64,000 nt of DNA from Clavelina lepadiformis (GCF_947623445.1 NC_135241.1:20958501-21022500); one strand, 5' to 3'; positions 34,854-46,502 are shown, counted from the stretch's first letter. Notes: generated from the sequence alone by a model not told the origin. Translations and numbers: made by a program.

Positions 34854-35934
34854 CCAAATGCTGTGTTGACGTCCAATGCTATAACGTAGTAATAATGAAA
34901 AAGTTATAAACAAGTGTCTATTTTTATCTTTTCCAATTATCCCTATTGTATGACATTAATGGTGTATTACAACAATTGCAATACAAACAACGCTGCGTTT
35001 TGTGAACTTATCTCCATTCCAAATCGAAATGTTAACCGCTTTGTAACTTGACTTCTGCATTTTGCTCTATTACAACAAGAACTTTTGATTAGGTGTATTT
35101 AACAAATAAAAAAATATTTTCACTACTCATAGATTTTTATAATCGATCCGATATTCTGTGACGGACACCCTTAACTTGCACGCCCGTAATTGTTACTGTA
35201 TGCCCGTCATATGGTCACAATCATTATGACGTCATTATGCCCTTTATTGTTTTATAGTTGTCCATGTTTATGATTTAGAGAATATGAACCTACAGGATAC
35301 TCTTTTTGAAAATCTTGCAGGCTCTAACATGGGGCAATATTAAAGTTAAGAATTTGTCCGTTTATTGCGTAAACAGTCAGTTGTTTTTTTTTCTCAGTGG
35401 TCGTTGCTAAAGGTATAAAACTGAATGAATGTCTTCAGACGAATTTTTATTGTGTTGGTTTGTTATAACTTATAAGTGAAAACGGCCAATTCGACCTCCA
35501 CTCAAAGAAGGTCCATTTAAAGCCAAGTTAACTTTCTTGAAAATTAAGAAACACTGTAAGAAAACAACAACAAACAACAAGAAACCAACTATTTCAAAAT
35601 TTTTACGATTTAAAATTAAAAATTAGCGCAGTGTACAGGCACGTGCAAAGACCTAAAACACCACAAAGTATTTACAATGACCTCCCAAATGTGTTATCGC
35701 GGATAAGATTAAAAAGTTACATTTTTGGGGAGGTTAGCAAAAACAAGTCTTTGTGGCTCTAATTGTGTAATGTTTGATATTTTTTGGAATTTAATAATTT
35801 GTTAAAGCGTGACAAAAAATTATTAAAAATTCATAGAGAAGAATATTGAGTTTTAATTAAATCATTGTTGGGAAAAGTTGTCTTACATAGTTCACCTTTT
35901 AAAATGCAAGGGTTTCGATGCAAATTTTCAGTGA
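34854..35934. other. Intergenic, no gene seen
   Basis: An AT-rich stretch between the two coiled-coil exons and the first ZicL promoter-like module. A CRE-like ATGACGTCAT lies at about 35226-35235. No exon or transposon ends were seen. Confidence 0.4.
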
Positions 35935-36165
35935 CGTGAGTGAGGTACGTCGTCACAATAACATCACAATGCCGTCTCTTTTTGTGTGCATAGCTTTCAT
36001 AAGTCGTTCGATCTCCCACCAGCTCACCTGTCGCGATTTCCTCAGCTCATTATTTATCTTCAGACTTAAGTCACCTACACCTGCGCTTGGCACGCGTCCA
36101 TCGATGACGCTGCGTGATGTCACAATGGGCGCGAAAGTACAAATTATTTGCTCATGAACATGCAC
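35935..36165 (-). promoter_or_regulatory. ZicL promoter-like module 1 (orphan, reverse)
   Basis: Reverse-complement copy of the sequence just upstream of ZicL. In order on the minus strand it has a CGCCCATTGTGACATCACGC block, then CATCGATGGACGCGTGC, a forkhead-like GATAAATAATGAG and CTGGTGGGAGATCGA, then a TGTGATG/TTGTGACGACG block. No Zic reading frame follows on the left, so it is an orphan promoter or enhancer. Confidence 0.75.
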
Positions 36166-37537
36166 GTTCAAATCAAGCAACACGTAATATTGTAATCACG
36201 CGTTCATATCAATTTCACAAAAACAATATTTCAACCACGTGGGAAATAATGAGAAGTATACTTGAGTATATATATATCCAATATATTGGAATAAGTTCTT
36301 CGAAAGATTAAATAAGACTGTAATTGTGTTTATTTATGCATTGACAAGGTATTAAGGACTCGTTGCTTGGTGCAACATTTTAGGTCATTTTGAAATTTTT
36401 CGGGTGATGAATGCGTCCTTTTCTTCATACAGAAACGCGTCCATGTTTGAAAACAGGTTACAACGTCATCAGATTCAATTTTTAAATTTGAATTTTTACT
36501 CAAGTATTAATTAATTGTACGGTTATTTCCTGAAATTAGATGCGAAAAAATATTGAAATAAAAAAATCACACTGTTAAAACATAGCAATATTAAAACTAG
36601 GAGAGAATTAAAAGAAAAATAACACAACAAGAAACTTCATACTTCAACGCAATTTACCTGGTGAAATTTTGGCAGTTTAATATTTAATGTGTGGGATGGA
36701 ATATTTCGATAACTGAATTTCTAAAGAATTGGTCGCTGTTTGCTTATGGGTGATATTACGCTTTTTGAAAAGAAAAATTTGAAGCCAAGCAGATTTGTAT
36801 TCCGTAAATTTGATTTTCAAATCATATGAAAATAAAACGCTTTAAATCATTCCAAGAACTGAAGGCTGCTATAAATAATTTCTATAACTTCAGCAATCAG
36901 CTCAACTTGATATACATGACGTAATTACCGGGTTCAGAAGTTTTCATTTATCGTCATAATTGGCATGATTACTTGCTTCCCACATCTTACAGAACTTGGC
37001 TTGACAGTATAGAGGATTATCACTGCTGGTGGCTGCTCTATTTCTAAGTCACAACCGGTATTTTGCAGCTGGTGGAGTGAGCTTTTGTCTGCTCGTGCGA
37101 CCCAATGTGCCCCGTGTAAATCTGGCTTTGCCTCTTTTGTTTATGCTTTTAACGTAAAAACGTTTTTATATAAAAATTATTCAAAGTACATTTCCAATTT
37201 TGCGGTAAATCCATAACAATAACAATCTTTAGTTTAAATAGTTTGGTCGGGTAAAGAACTCTACACGTTTGTTATTGACAAACAAAAGACGAAGAGCGAA
37301 AAGATTCTTCTAACTTCTGGAAAATAAAGCCGTTGTTGTGATAAAACATTTGAAAGCCAAGGAATTGCTTATTAGTCATACAGAGTAAAATTTCTTGGCC
37401 GATTTTGCTTGAAATACTCACATTTTTCAGAATTCAGTTTTCAGAATACAAATATTATAATGTTATTTTGCCAAATGTTATGAAGATGTTCATTAATGGT
37501 GTTGCGGTACCAATTAGTCTCCAGTACATTCTCAGAT

Positions 37538-37760
37538 TTTTCGTCATAACAAAGTCGCACGGACCACATTTTTTACATTTTTTTTAACTTCCATTCGTCG
37601 ATCGCCTTCCCACCAGGTCACTTGCTGAGATTCATTTAATTCATTATTTACCTCGTTATCGGGCCTGCAGAGTCATTTACACCTGCGGTTGGCACGCGTC
37701 CACGACGACGTTGCGTGATATCACCATCGGAAGTCGAAAATATTTGCACATGCGGGACTG
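37538..37760 (-). promoter_or_regulatory. ZicL promoter-like module 2 (orphan, reverse)
   Basis: On the minus strand it carries GTGCAAATATTTTCGACTTC, GTGATATCACGCAACGTCGT, GTGGACGCGTGCC, the forkhead-like GGTAAATAATGA and CCTGGTGGGAAGGCGATCG in the same order as the real ZicL upstream region. No Zic coding sequence lies between here and module 1. Confidence 0.78.
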
Positions 37761-38111
37761 GATTGTGTACGAGACGTGCTGCCCTAAGTAAGGTACGAAG
37801 TTTAAATTTTCGTTCAACAATTTTTTTCGAAACTGTGACTGTGAAAGACCCGTTAATGCTCACCGTAAAAACATTGTCCATAAAATGATTAAACTAGAAT
37901 ATTTCAAGTCCTAGCTGATAAAGTCTCATACAAGCCCTTCTGGATAAAGAAACTTTAAAGAAATGAATTTCTACAAAGTATAAAATTTTTCCAACCATTG
38001 CAGGGTCATTAGACGATTTCATAATTCTAAGTCGATTTCAAAATTGTTTTACAAATGTTTCATTTAGGTAATATTGTCAGACCTTCCAAAAACCAGGCTT
38101 TACTCGGCTCT

Positions 38112-38215
38112 GGTCATTACGATGTAACAATAGGGTAATCACCAAAAGCGATAATAGAGTTTGAATGGACGAAGTTGTAAGACAACAAGGAAGCGAATAA
38201 TTACGGTATTTATGG
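38112..38215 (+). repeat. Direct repeat partner of 39609-39722
   Basis: The two segments share an ACAATAGG(G/C)TAAT core, an AGCGATAA motif, and AAGCGAATAATTAC followed by an ATTTATGG/ATTAATG tail in the same order. The spacing is about 1.5 kb. Together with the promoter-like modules this shows that the whole 36-40 kb interval was built by repeated duplication. Confidence 0.6.
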
Positions 38216-38960
38216 CGTCGTTTCTGTTTGGGAAATTTTAGGAAGCAATTATGGAATGGGGCATGAGATTTTTTTTTAACGTTAATTAATAATCGACAAA
38301 AGTTTTTCCATTATTTGAACAAACGTCTTATTAAAAATATAATCAAACACATTGCTGCACACTTTGAAAGATTATCTTTTTTGAACATAAATAAAAAATA
38401 TTTTTTTAATTCCCTTTAACATTTTTCTTCGTTAAATCAATTAATTAATTAATAAATTGAATCAAATTCGCAACAGCCGGTAACAAAGAAGCGATCACTA
38501 CACGTTCTGAAATATAACTACAATAAAAACAAAAATTCAACTTGCAGATCATATATACAGTATTACAACAAGAACATATTTCAAATTGAGCATTGATGAG
38601 CACCATCAGTTTCATTCAAATAAATTCTTTTTAACAAAACAATGAATTAGCTTGAACACGAAAACGGGTTGTTTGTCTGAAGCGTTTTCTTAAATATAGT
38701 ATGTTGTGAAAATCGTACAATTATCCAAAACACTTTCTCAATTGATTCCCAACTGGACCTGAATATTTTAAAGTTTGTTTCAGAAATCTTAATAAAAGAT
38801 CTAAGACAAAATTTTTAATTTCGATTAGTATTGTTGTTTAAACTGACTGAAATTTTCAAAAATATCCAAAATCGTTCAAATTAAAGAAACAAAAAGTTTT
38901 AAAATCTGCTTCGTGATATTTTGTACAGTGAAAATAATCCAGTGTAAAAATATATATTTA

Positions 38961-39190
38961 CAAGCCCAAACATTTTGAAATTTCGCGCCCATTGTGATAT
39001 CACGCAACGTCATCCATGACGCGTGCTGAGTGCCATTGCAGACTAGATAAAGAGCGGTTGAAGACAAATAATGAGTTGTGGAAATCGCGGCGCACATGAG
39101 CTCGTGGGAAAGCGATCGTTGGTCGGAAGTTTAAGAAACGATTGCGGGACGTCATTGTGATGACGACACAATGCAGAATCTTGTATAAAA
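38961..39190 (+). promoter_or_regulatory. ZicL promoter-like module 3 (orphan, forward)
   Basis: Same orientation as ZicL. It contains CGCGCCCATTGTGATATCAC, GCAACGTCATCCATGACGCG, ACAAATAATGAGTTG and CTCGTGGGAAAGCGATCG, then TTGTGATGACG and a TTGTATAAAAA stretch in the TATA position. No Zic frame follows before module 4, so it is a decayed promoter or a distal enhancer. Confidence 0.8.
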
Positions 39191-40184
39191 AAAAATTTAA
39201 ACTGTAAATTGAAAAACTGGTTTGTTTGAAGCAAAAGTCGAGGTGGACTTTACAATGCAGCAAAACCAACAAAGTAAGCTAATATCTAAACTCCTATTGT
39301 TTTTACATTTCTTTTCATATATTTTCCATTCTTGAGAACATTTCAACGTGAACAATTTTTGTTTTGATAAACGTGGAAATATTTTAAACTAAAAAGTATA
39401 TTTATTTTAAAAGCATATTTTAAAAGTACATAGAAAAAGCTGAAAACATTTCCGGTTACATTTGCAACGAAAACTAGAGTGTACCGAAATATTTTGAAAA
39501 GCTTTTCGTGCGTAAACTTTCTAAACAAAAAATCAAGTAAAAGTCAAATTTATTGTTTAGTGACCACCCCGCAATCAAATAAACAACCGTTATCTCGATG
39601 CCCGGATAACATTGATTGTGACGTGACAATAGGCTAATTGCCCATGTAGCGATAACTGTCTTCCGTGAAGCCAAATTTCGGAAGGTGTGAGACAAAGAAA
39701 AGCGAATAATTACACCATTAATGAAGATAATTAAACATTTCCATCGACATCAACTACCATTGAATGAGTTTAACGACGTTCAATGGAATTTGAAATAAAA
39801 TATTTTCTACGCACCGACCAAAAGAAACAGAGCAAAGATAAAAGTGAAAATTGTGTAAAAAGTATTTTATATTTTTTGCAAGTTGAATTGTAAGTTTAAT
39901 TGAAATTTTGTAAACTGTTTTGTCTGTTATTTCCAAACAAAAATACCGCATACAAGTGTATATTTTAACATTTTAATCACAAGACACAAGAATAAAAATT
40001 GGGCTTCATTTAGCTGGTAATGGGTAAAATAACATAGCTGATACCGAAATGTACTTTTGCGTTAGTTGCGTCTCATTTTTCAGTTTCGTTCATCTTTCAC
40101 CTGGTTTGAAAGAAACAAATGAGAATTAAAATTTTTAAGTTTATCTCAAAAACTGCTCAAAACATTGCCTTCCTTCGGTTAATC

Positions 40185-40440
40185 CTGCAAGTGCAAATAT
40201 TTTCAACTTTGACGTCCGTTGTGACATCATGCAACGTCATCGATGGACGCGTGCTGCGTCCTGGCATTATCTTCGTTGTAGACTCGATAACTAGCGACTG
40301 AAGGTAAATAATGAGTTTGGGATCGCAGCACGTGACCTGGTGGGAAAGCGATCTCCAACGATCGGAAGTTAAACAAACAAAGATTGATTGTGACGTTGTG
40401 ATAAGAAAAAAGCAAAGCCAGATCAGGCCAGGTATAAATG
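40185..40440 (+). promoter_or_regulatory. ZicL: ZicL proximal promoter (module 4)
   Basis: This is the version attached to a gene. It carries TGCAAATATTTTCAACTTT, GTTGTGACATCATGCAACGT, CATCGATGGACGCGTGC, the forkhead-like GGTAAATAATGAG, CACGTGACCTGGTGGGAAAG and GATTGTGACGTTGTGATAAG. These are followed by TATAAAT at 40433-40439. Known biology: ascidian ZicL responds to maternal and FoxD/FoxA inputs. The GTAAATAA sites fit a forkhead input but are not proven here. Confidence 0.8.
40433..40439 (+). promoter_or_regulatory. ZicL: TATA box of ZicL
   Basis: TATAAAT in GGCCAGGTATAAATGACC. It lies about 45 bases before the inferred 5' UTR exon end region and about 190 bases before the coding ATG. The position relative to the promoter module fits a core promoter. 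Confidence 0.65.
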
Positions 40441-40476
40441 ACCAGGACCCAGCTACATTTGTCCAGTAGCTGATCA

Positions 40477-40634
40477 ATGTTCGACAGGTAACACTTGAAG
40501 CAGAAGTAATCGGAAAAGTTTTTACAACCTGGTATGGGTTGAAAAGTCTGTCAGAGATATGTATCTTTCGGCATTTATATGATTAGATAATCTCGAAATT
40601 TTTTATCTGTTTTTATGTTTTCAGATTTTTATGA
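40477..40634 (+). other. Upstream ORF overlapping the ZicL start after splicing
   Basis: A 5' UTR intron is inferred from the donor CGACAG|GTAACA (after 40487) to the acceptor TTTTCAG (ending 40624). In the spliced leader an ATG at 40477 opens a six-codon ORF (MFDRFL). Its TGA overlaps the ZicL ATG as ATGA. This depends on the intron being real and on no spliced leader replacing the exon. Confidence 0.4.
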
Positions 40635-41915
40635 AAAGAATCAAGCCAATGCATTCAACAGCCTTTACCAACCGTCCGTGTGATCTTTATGACCAAAGTG
40701 TTAACCCGAACTCTCATAATTCATTCTCGTCTGCTCACCAACAATCGTTCAACTATCAGGTCCGTCCTTACCCGACATTCTTTGTACAACAACAGTCAAC
40801 CATACCACAACAGCAATCAATCGCCCTACAACAATCGTCAGTCTTTCTAGAAGAAGCTTTTTCCAACCAACTTTCGAAACCGACTCAGTGCGAATGGATG
40901 ATCCCGAGCCAGGAGGGCAGCAGAGTGTGCGGATTAATCTTCGAAGACATGCAAGCGTTTGTCCACCACATCACTTGTCATCACGTCGGAGGACCGGAGC
41001 AAAGCGACCACACTTGCTACTGGCGTAAATGCAAACGTCATTTGAAAGCTTTCAAGGCCAAGTACAAGCTGGTTAACCACATCCGAGTTCACACTGGAGA
41101 GAAACCGTCCAAATGCTCCTACTGCGGAAAGCGCTTTGGTCGTAGGGAAAATCTCAAAATCCATAAAAGAACTCACACAGGTAAGAAAATACTTTAGTCA
41201 AAGGGGCATTTCTGCCATTCTCTGCACTTTCATTAACGAAATACTAGCTTTCAAGTTTGCATTGTTCTATTTTAGGCGAAAAACCATTTCCATGCAAATA
41301 TCCTGGGTGTAATCGACTATTTGCCAACAGTTCTGATCGGAAAAAGCACAGCTACATGCACAATGAAGGAAAGTTATATGTTTGCAAGGTAAGCAACATT
41401 CCCAGTTTCCCTTTCATATGTTTTCATTTAAAGATTTTTTTGTAAACAAAGTCAGGTAAAATTTTAATTCTAAAATTTGATCATTGCCTTTTACGTTGAA
41501 GTACAAAGGATGTGATCGCAGCTACACCCACCCCAGTTCGTTACGTAAGCACATACGTATGCACAAAGCAAACGGTGACGTCATGAGTGGCGATAACTCG
41601 CCAATCATCTTTTATCGACCCCTGTCGACAGAAAGCGCAAGTCACTCAACTGCTGTTGAAGATCCTGACGTCACATCGATCCTCCAATTGCTCATGTCTT
41701 CTCCGGAACCGGCGCAATCAGGCATCGACTACGTGTCAAATGACGTCGGTCAAGAATTTGGGTTGAGCGAAATGCTGTCCGGCGAGGTGGATCCTCTATG
41801 GCCCCTGGAGGAGGGCTTCACTCAACAGGCAGATTTCTCCCAGGATTATTCTTCCGACTGCATTCAGCCACCCAACCAGTCATTTTCCTCATTTGACCCC
41901 ATATTCGGCATTTAA
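40631..41915 (+). CDS. ZicL: Zic-family zinc-finger transcription factor, ascidian ZicL (Zic-r.b)
   Basis: Coding exons 40631-41180, 41276-41388 and 41502-41915 join to 358 residues. ZicL is a nuclear activator that specifies notochord and nerve-cord fates in early ascidian embryos. It has five C2H2 fingers: a divergent first finger at 87-117 (CEWM...HH, with a longer C-C spacer, as in all Zic proteins), CYWRKC at 129-154, CSYC at 162-182, CKYPGC at 190-212 and CKYKGC at 220-242. The linkers HTGEKP are intact. A Gln-rich stretch lies near 53-69, and the C-terminal tail is acidic and Ser/Pro-rich. The introns after finger 3 and within finger 5 are GT-AG. The start is the first ATG after the leader acceptor at 40624. 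In Ciona this gene is multicopy; only one copy is in this window. Confidence 0.93.
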
Positions 41916-41998
41916 TTTTTTGAAATTTGAATTAACTTGGATATGTTAAACCTGGTGCCTTTTCTACATACGTGTAAATATCACGCGTGTTATGTCAA

Positions 41999-42004
41999 AA
42001 TAAA
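41999..42004 (+). terminator. ZicL: Poly(A) signal of ZicL
   Basis: AATAAA (in TCAAAATAAAGATC) lies 84 bases after the ZicL stop codon. Confidence 0.75.
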
Positions 42005-42438
42005 GATCACTTTGACAGGCATTTGCTGCCATTTCTGTGATTGAATTTTTCAAGAGAATGAGTGTTTAAGACTTTAAGTTATCAAACTCTTTCAATAACT
42101 TTTCCTTTTCAAAAAGACACAACATTTTTCGAGTTCTAATCCCTATTAGGTAACTGGATTCGAATCGATTCTGATTCGCACGAAACGACTCACTCGTGTC
42201 ACTATGCGGAGATGTGCTAAGGCCGTGGTACTTTTTCTGCACTCTAAAAGCGATTCCACACGTTAACGCATTCACACAAGATTAAATTTTTTCTCACACG
42301 TCATGTGATTCGGCCTGCTGGGCATTGCGTGCGGCAGGTTGGTCTAGGTATAGGCTACGCTACGTCACACAATGTCTACGATTACATTTGAATTGTGGTT
42401 CCAAACAATGCTTTTATTGTATTTTACCGATTTTCCAG

Positions 42439-43368
42439 TGGTCTGGTTATACGTCTGCCACCAAAGCAAAAGAATTAGCAATTAGTCTTAAAAAAGGCTT
42501 TGAAGACTTTTCAGCAGTCGGCAAAGTGAGACCTTTGAAAATATACTGACTTTGTCGACAACAAAGAACTAAAGAGCTAAACCCAAGCATATTACGTTGA
42601 AATATGGCGTATTGGCAATTTTTATTGGTAAGTAAATGGTCAAAAAGCCATTACATTCAGGTATCTTCTACATTATGGTAAAACTTGTACCATAGCCCAG
42701 AGCTTGAACTTAACTGAAGTGAAAAGTGTAACAAGTCGCTTACTAACAGACTTGTATGCTACGGATAGGCTTCAATATTTCGCTTGTACCACCAACGCTA
42801 CAAGCCGTATTGTTATATGACAAAGTTTATCACCTATGGCTGACGTGTTCAATGTACAGACAGGTGCGAATACTTGTCCGTATCGAGTCAGGTTAAATAC
42901 CGTATACACAGTCTTGCGATTTCGTGCTGAGACTGCGTTACCCTGCGTGAAGCAATCGAACTCGGTGGACAGCATCTTTTACTTTGGCAAACAGGATTTT
43001 TTTAACGGATTATCAAGTGATATCTCAGGTGTAAATGCAGCAACTATTTTGTATGCTTGCATTAGCTGACTCTATATCGGCTACTATTTCTCACATAAAG
43101 CAGATAGGATTGTTTATCCAATAAAACAAGTTTTGTGTTAATAGATGCCTTAATAACAAGCTTAGTCGATTGTTTTTGTTTTTTATACAGAAACGAAAAT
43201 CATATTCGTTGATTGGATGTCACTTCTATCATTTAGCGGACAAAGTTTCAATCCTAAATGTCATCGTTTTCTGTCAACGCGCTGATCTCGATGAACTTGA
43301 AAAGTTTTCTGAATCAAATCGTGAACTGATGTACAGTTTCGCCGAATCCCTAACGTTACGACAGGAGG
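42439..43368 (+). CDS. Two possible exons of an unrecognised gene
   Basis: Exon 42439-42525 has an acceptor GATTTTCCAG and a donor GGCAAA|GTGAGA. Exon 43191-43368 has an acceptor TTTTTATACAG and a donor CAGGAG|GTCAGT. Both are phase 0 at each side and join in frame to about 88 residues. Residues such as SATKAKELAISLKKGFEDF and DLDELEKFSESNRELMY look helical and protein-like. The first half of exon 2 (SLIGCHFYHLADKVSIL) is less convincing, so its true start may be later. Neither first nor last exons are clear, and I do not recognise the family. Confidence 0.4.
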
Positions 43369-43600
43369 TCAGTTGTTAACTGTATCTAACTTTGAAATGT
43401 AAATTAGTTAATACGAAGGATTTAGATTAAAGCTTGAACAGGTGTATTTTTATGTTAAAATTGAATATATATATATTTCAAGGTTTAATTTATGAAAATG
43501 ATCGAATGAGATTGGTAAACCCGATTTGTATAGCGTGGATCTTCGAAAAGTTCTTTACGAATATTTACCCACCCATTACGTTCATTGAAGTAATCATTTT

Positions 43601-43659
43601 CGGCAGTGCGATCGTTGTAATGCCCTTGGACAAGGCAATAACCACGCTTGCTCCACTGA
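43601..43659 (+). mobile_element. SINE tail fragment
   Basis: GTTGTAATGCCCTTGGACAA and the following AGGCAATAACCACGCTTGCT match the body of the SINE at 58795-58990. The tRNA-like head is missing. It abuts the hAT MITE at 43668. Confidence 0.65.
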
Positions 43660-43667
43660 TCTATACT

Positions 43668-43948
43668 CAGGGTTGCCATCAGTCTCAACTCAAAAATAAG
43701 CACGACTAGGAAACGAAAGACAAATACCACCTTAAACAGTGCACAACAGGAGAAAGCAACCAATGTTGCTAAAAAAACGAGACACTATCTGCATGTTCTT
43801 AATTTTGGTATCTCTTTGGTACAAAATAATATACTAAAGGTGTCAAAATCCCCAAATTACGAAACTTTGACCTAAAAATAAGACGAAAATAAGGACGCAA
43901 GTGAAAATAAGGACATTTCTCAGAAAAAAGGACGGTATGGCAACCCTG
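43668..43948. mobile_element. hAT-type MITE with 8-bp target duplication
   Basis: The ends CAGGGTTGCCAT and ATGGCAACCCTG are inverted repeats bounding 281 bp. The flanking 8-mers are TCTATACT (43660-43667) and GCTATACT (43949-43956), seven of eight identical. Internal AAATAAGGAC motifs near the right end are common in this MITE type. It inserted at the end of a SINE fragment. Confidence 0.85.
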
Positions 43949-43956
43949 GCTATACT

Positions 43957-45344
43957 ACTGTATATGGAAAATCAAGAAACGAAATAAAAAATATGCGACA
44001 ATGGAAACTTGCTATTGACTAATTTGATCTAGAAGAAATCTGCTCGGTATTCAAAATCTAACAGTTCTGTCAAAAGTGTTAAACTTCGCCAATTGCTCTG
44101 GTTAATCTGGAGAACCGTATAATATTTACAACTTATACTGAAGCACAAGGTCAGCAGTTACAGGAGCCCTAGGCCCATTTTCTCAAGGTCATTTTAATTT
44201 TTCCATCATTTGGGCGTAGCGGACTATCTTCAAATTAACGTTTTTGCTATTTCTTGGTTGGCGACGCTTCGGTACTGCCTGCAAGTATAAATGCAGGGTG
44301 AGTAACTTCACTGCGAAGAAATATATGACATTTTTGACAAGTCGCATAATAATTCAGAATTGATAAAACACTTCTGTGTGAAAAACTGTCATTGACAATG
44401 ATCACGGTGTGAAAATAATTGCAGCCAATTGAAAGTACAAAAGATATATATAATGTAGTATAATATAGTCTACCTTAGCGGTCAGGGGACATGTTTCCAG
44501 GCAATATTTTGGATTTAGAAGGTGTACAGTAGAATGCATAAAATTTTGCTTTTCTTTCCAGAAAAGAGATTTCCTCGAGATTGATTTACTAAAGTTCGCA
44601 ACATTTGTTTTGCACGAATTGATTAGGCCTCTTTAAATATTCTAGATTCTAGAATATATGACATGTTATGCCAACATATGTCAAAAATATGACATATATT
44701 TGATACCTTTAAATATCTGACGGTCATATGAAATACATTACGATTGGTAACTCTTAGCCTTTGGCAGTGATCAAAAATTTTTACACCAAGCATAAACCAG
44801 TTGCATACACAAAAAAATCTTGCGCCGACTCGTAATAATGGTTCAAGCGTATAACAAAAGAGCAAGCTGTTTCACCAACTTTCCAAGCATTTTCCAGATT
44901 AATTGGCATTTCAAGGCTATATTTTATGCTCAACTCAAGTCTACTCTATAGCTGGGCTTGAGAATTACAGCACTTTTTTTAACGAACTATTATTAGATTC
45001 AAACGACGACAGCAACCAAATTGCCAAACTTACTTCAGGTGTTTCATAATGCTCGTATTATTAACTTGTAATATTAACTTTCGCCAAAGCAACTCAACCC
45101 GCCCACATCGTGGTGTTGTGAGATATGGAACATTGTGTTACCACAAACCTTTAGTTTCGATTAATGTAAATGGTAGTTCCGCGTTTGGAACAAACGGCGA
45201 TTTGTGCCAAAATTTATAATAATTTATATAACAATACCGAAACGAAAGGGAGAATTGATATAGGAAGAACATCTTTTATCAAGATGTTTGAATTCAGTCC
45301 TTTGACCAATCTTTGAAATCGTTTGAAGAGACAGCAAAAAGCAA
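43957..45344. other. Gene-free stretch downstream of the SLC35G-like gene
   Basis: No exon is seen. Near 44638-44700 there are short palindromic motifs TTCTAGATTCTAGAA and ATATGACATGTTATG with repeated ATATGTCA/TGACATAT. The 3' UTR of the minus-strand transporter gene must lie here. Confidence 0.4.
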
Positions 45345-46502
45345 TTACATTTTTAATTTTCTTTGAGCTTTACAACTTTTCATCTTGGTTTTAACCGTAC
45401 TTTCAAGAGATTGTGAAACGGCACATACAAGAATGAGACTTGCACCCACAAATCCGTAAATGGTCGGTCCAACTCCCAGTATGAGGTATTCCAGTAAAAA
45501 ACCAAAGACGAGTTGCGAAGTACCAATGGACGCAATTGGTCCTGCGCGCTCTCGCTGCAAGGCCAACGTAAATAGAATTTGTCCAAGGTACATGAGACTG
45601 GCAGATAGAAACAATATTAGCAAGTGTTGCCTACAGGGAATGATAGGTTTACCGGACAGACTAAGCTGTAGCAGGACAATTAGTAATCCCTCGAGTGATG
45701 TATAAATGAGAGAATGGCTGAAATGGATTCCCGGCCCAAGATATCTGATCATCACTGTGCAGACTGCTGCAAATACGGCGGAGGAGAGGGAATAAACGAT
45801 CCCAAGAAAACGTGTTCCAGAGCTTTCTCTGTCGTCTTCATAAGATCCTCCAAATATAAACGAAGGTTGAGACACGAAAACGAGTCCTACAAATGTCAGC
45901 AGTGTCAGAATTCCTCTCACTTTACTGTACTTTTCTAAAAATATAGAAAGGATGTTTACGTGGTTGTAATAATTGTAAGTAGGCCTACCATAAAAGATTT
46001 AGGCTACAGATAGTGACACTATTAATAATTATGTGATATGGTAAGTTTAATTTGTCAATTAAATTAATGAAAATTCCATACCTTTTAAGCAGATGCACGC
46101 AAGAAAGCCCACCAACGCAGGGTGCACGTAATAAATTGATAATGTGCTTCCCAGGGACAGGTTTTCAAGAGCCATTGCAAAAAGCAGACCAGATAATGAT
46201 CCAGTAGCACCACGTGCCACTAAGATGCTCACGGTTTTTAGATCTGGACCGAATAAGTTAATTTTCTTGTATTGCAAGAGCGGAACAAGAAATAAGCATT
46301 GCATGATGTAGCGCAAAACAAGCATTTGTGTTTTTTCCGCGCCGAAAGCAAGTTTTAGGCAAATTCCCGACGAAGCATTGGCTAAAGCAGAAAGTGCTGC
46401 TAAGAAATAGCCAAGCAGTTGCGATCTGGTAACTTTTTGTTTTGGTTTGATGTTGCCATCCTGAAGTTTGATCGAAGATTGCGACGTGTTTCTTTCCCTC
46501 AT
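45345..46502 (-). CDS. SLC35G1-like EamA/DMT-family membrane transporter
   Basis: Exons 46502-46082 and 45934-45345 on the minus strand join in phase (AAA G|AA) to 336 residues; the intron is GT-AG. EamA proteins are ten-helix carriers; SLC35G1 members lie in ER or plasma membrane, and their substrate is poorly known. The sequence shows about ten hydrophobic helices. One is LLGYFLAALSALANASSGI near the N-terminus. A loop motif VLRYIMQCLFLVPLL follows, and SIYYVHPALVGFLACICL marks the end of the first EamA repeat. The second repeat begins at GILTLLTFVGLVFV. Ser/Gln- and Lys-rich ends face the cytosol. A broken partial copy lies inverted at 55.7 kb. Confidence 0.85.

Noticed and set aside
43434-43763. 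Overlapping open frames on both strands
   Set aside because: They cross the junction of the SINE fragment and the hAT MITE; the acceptor before the plus-strand frame does not fit the phase of the preceding exon.
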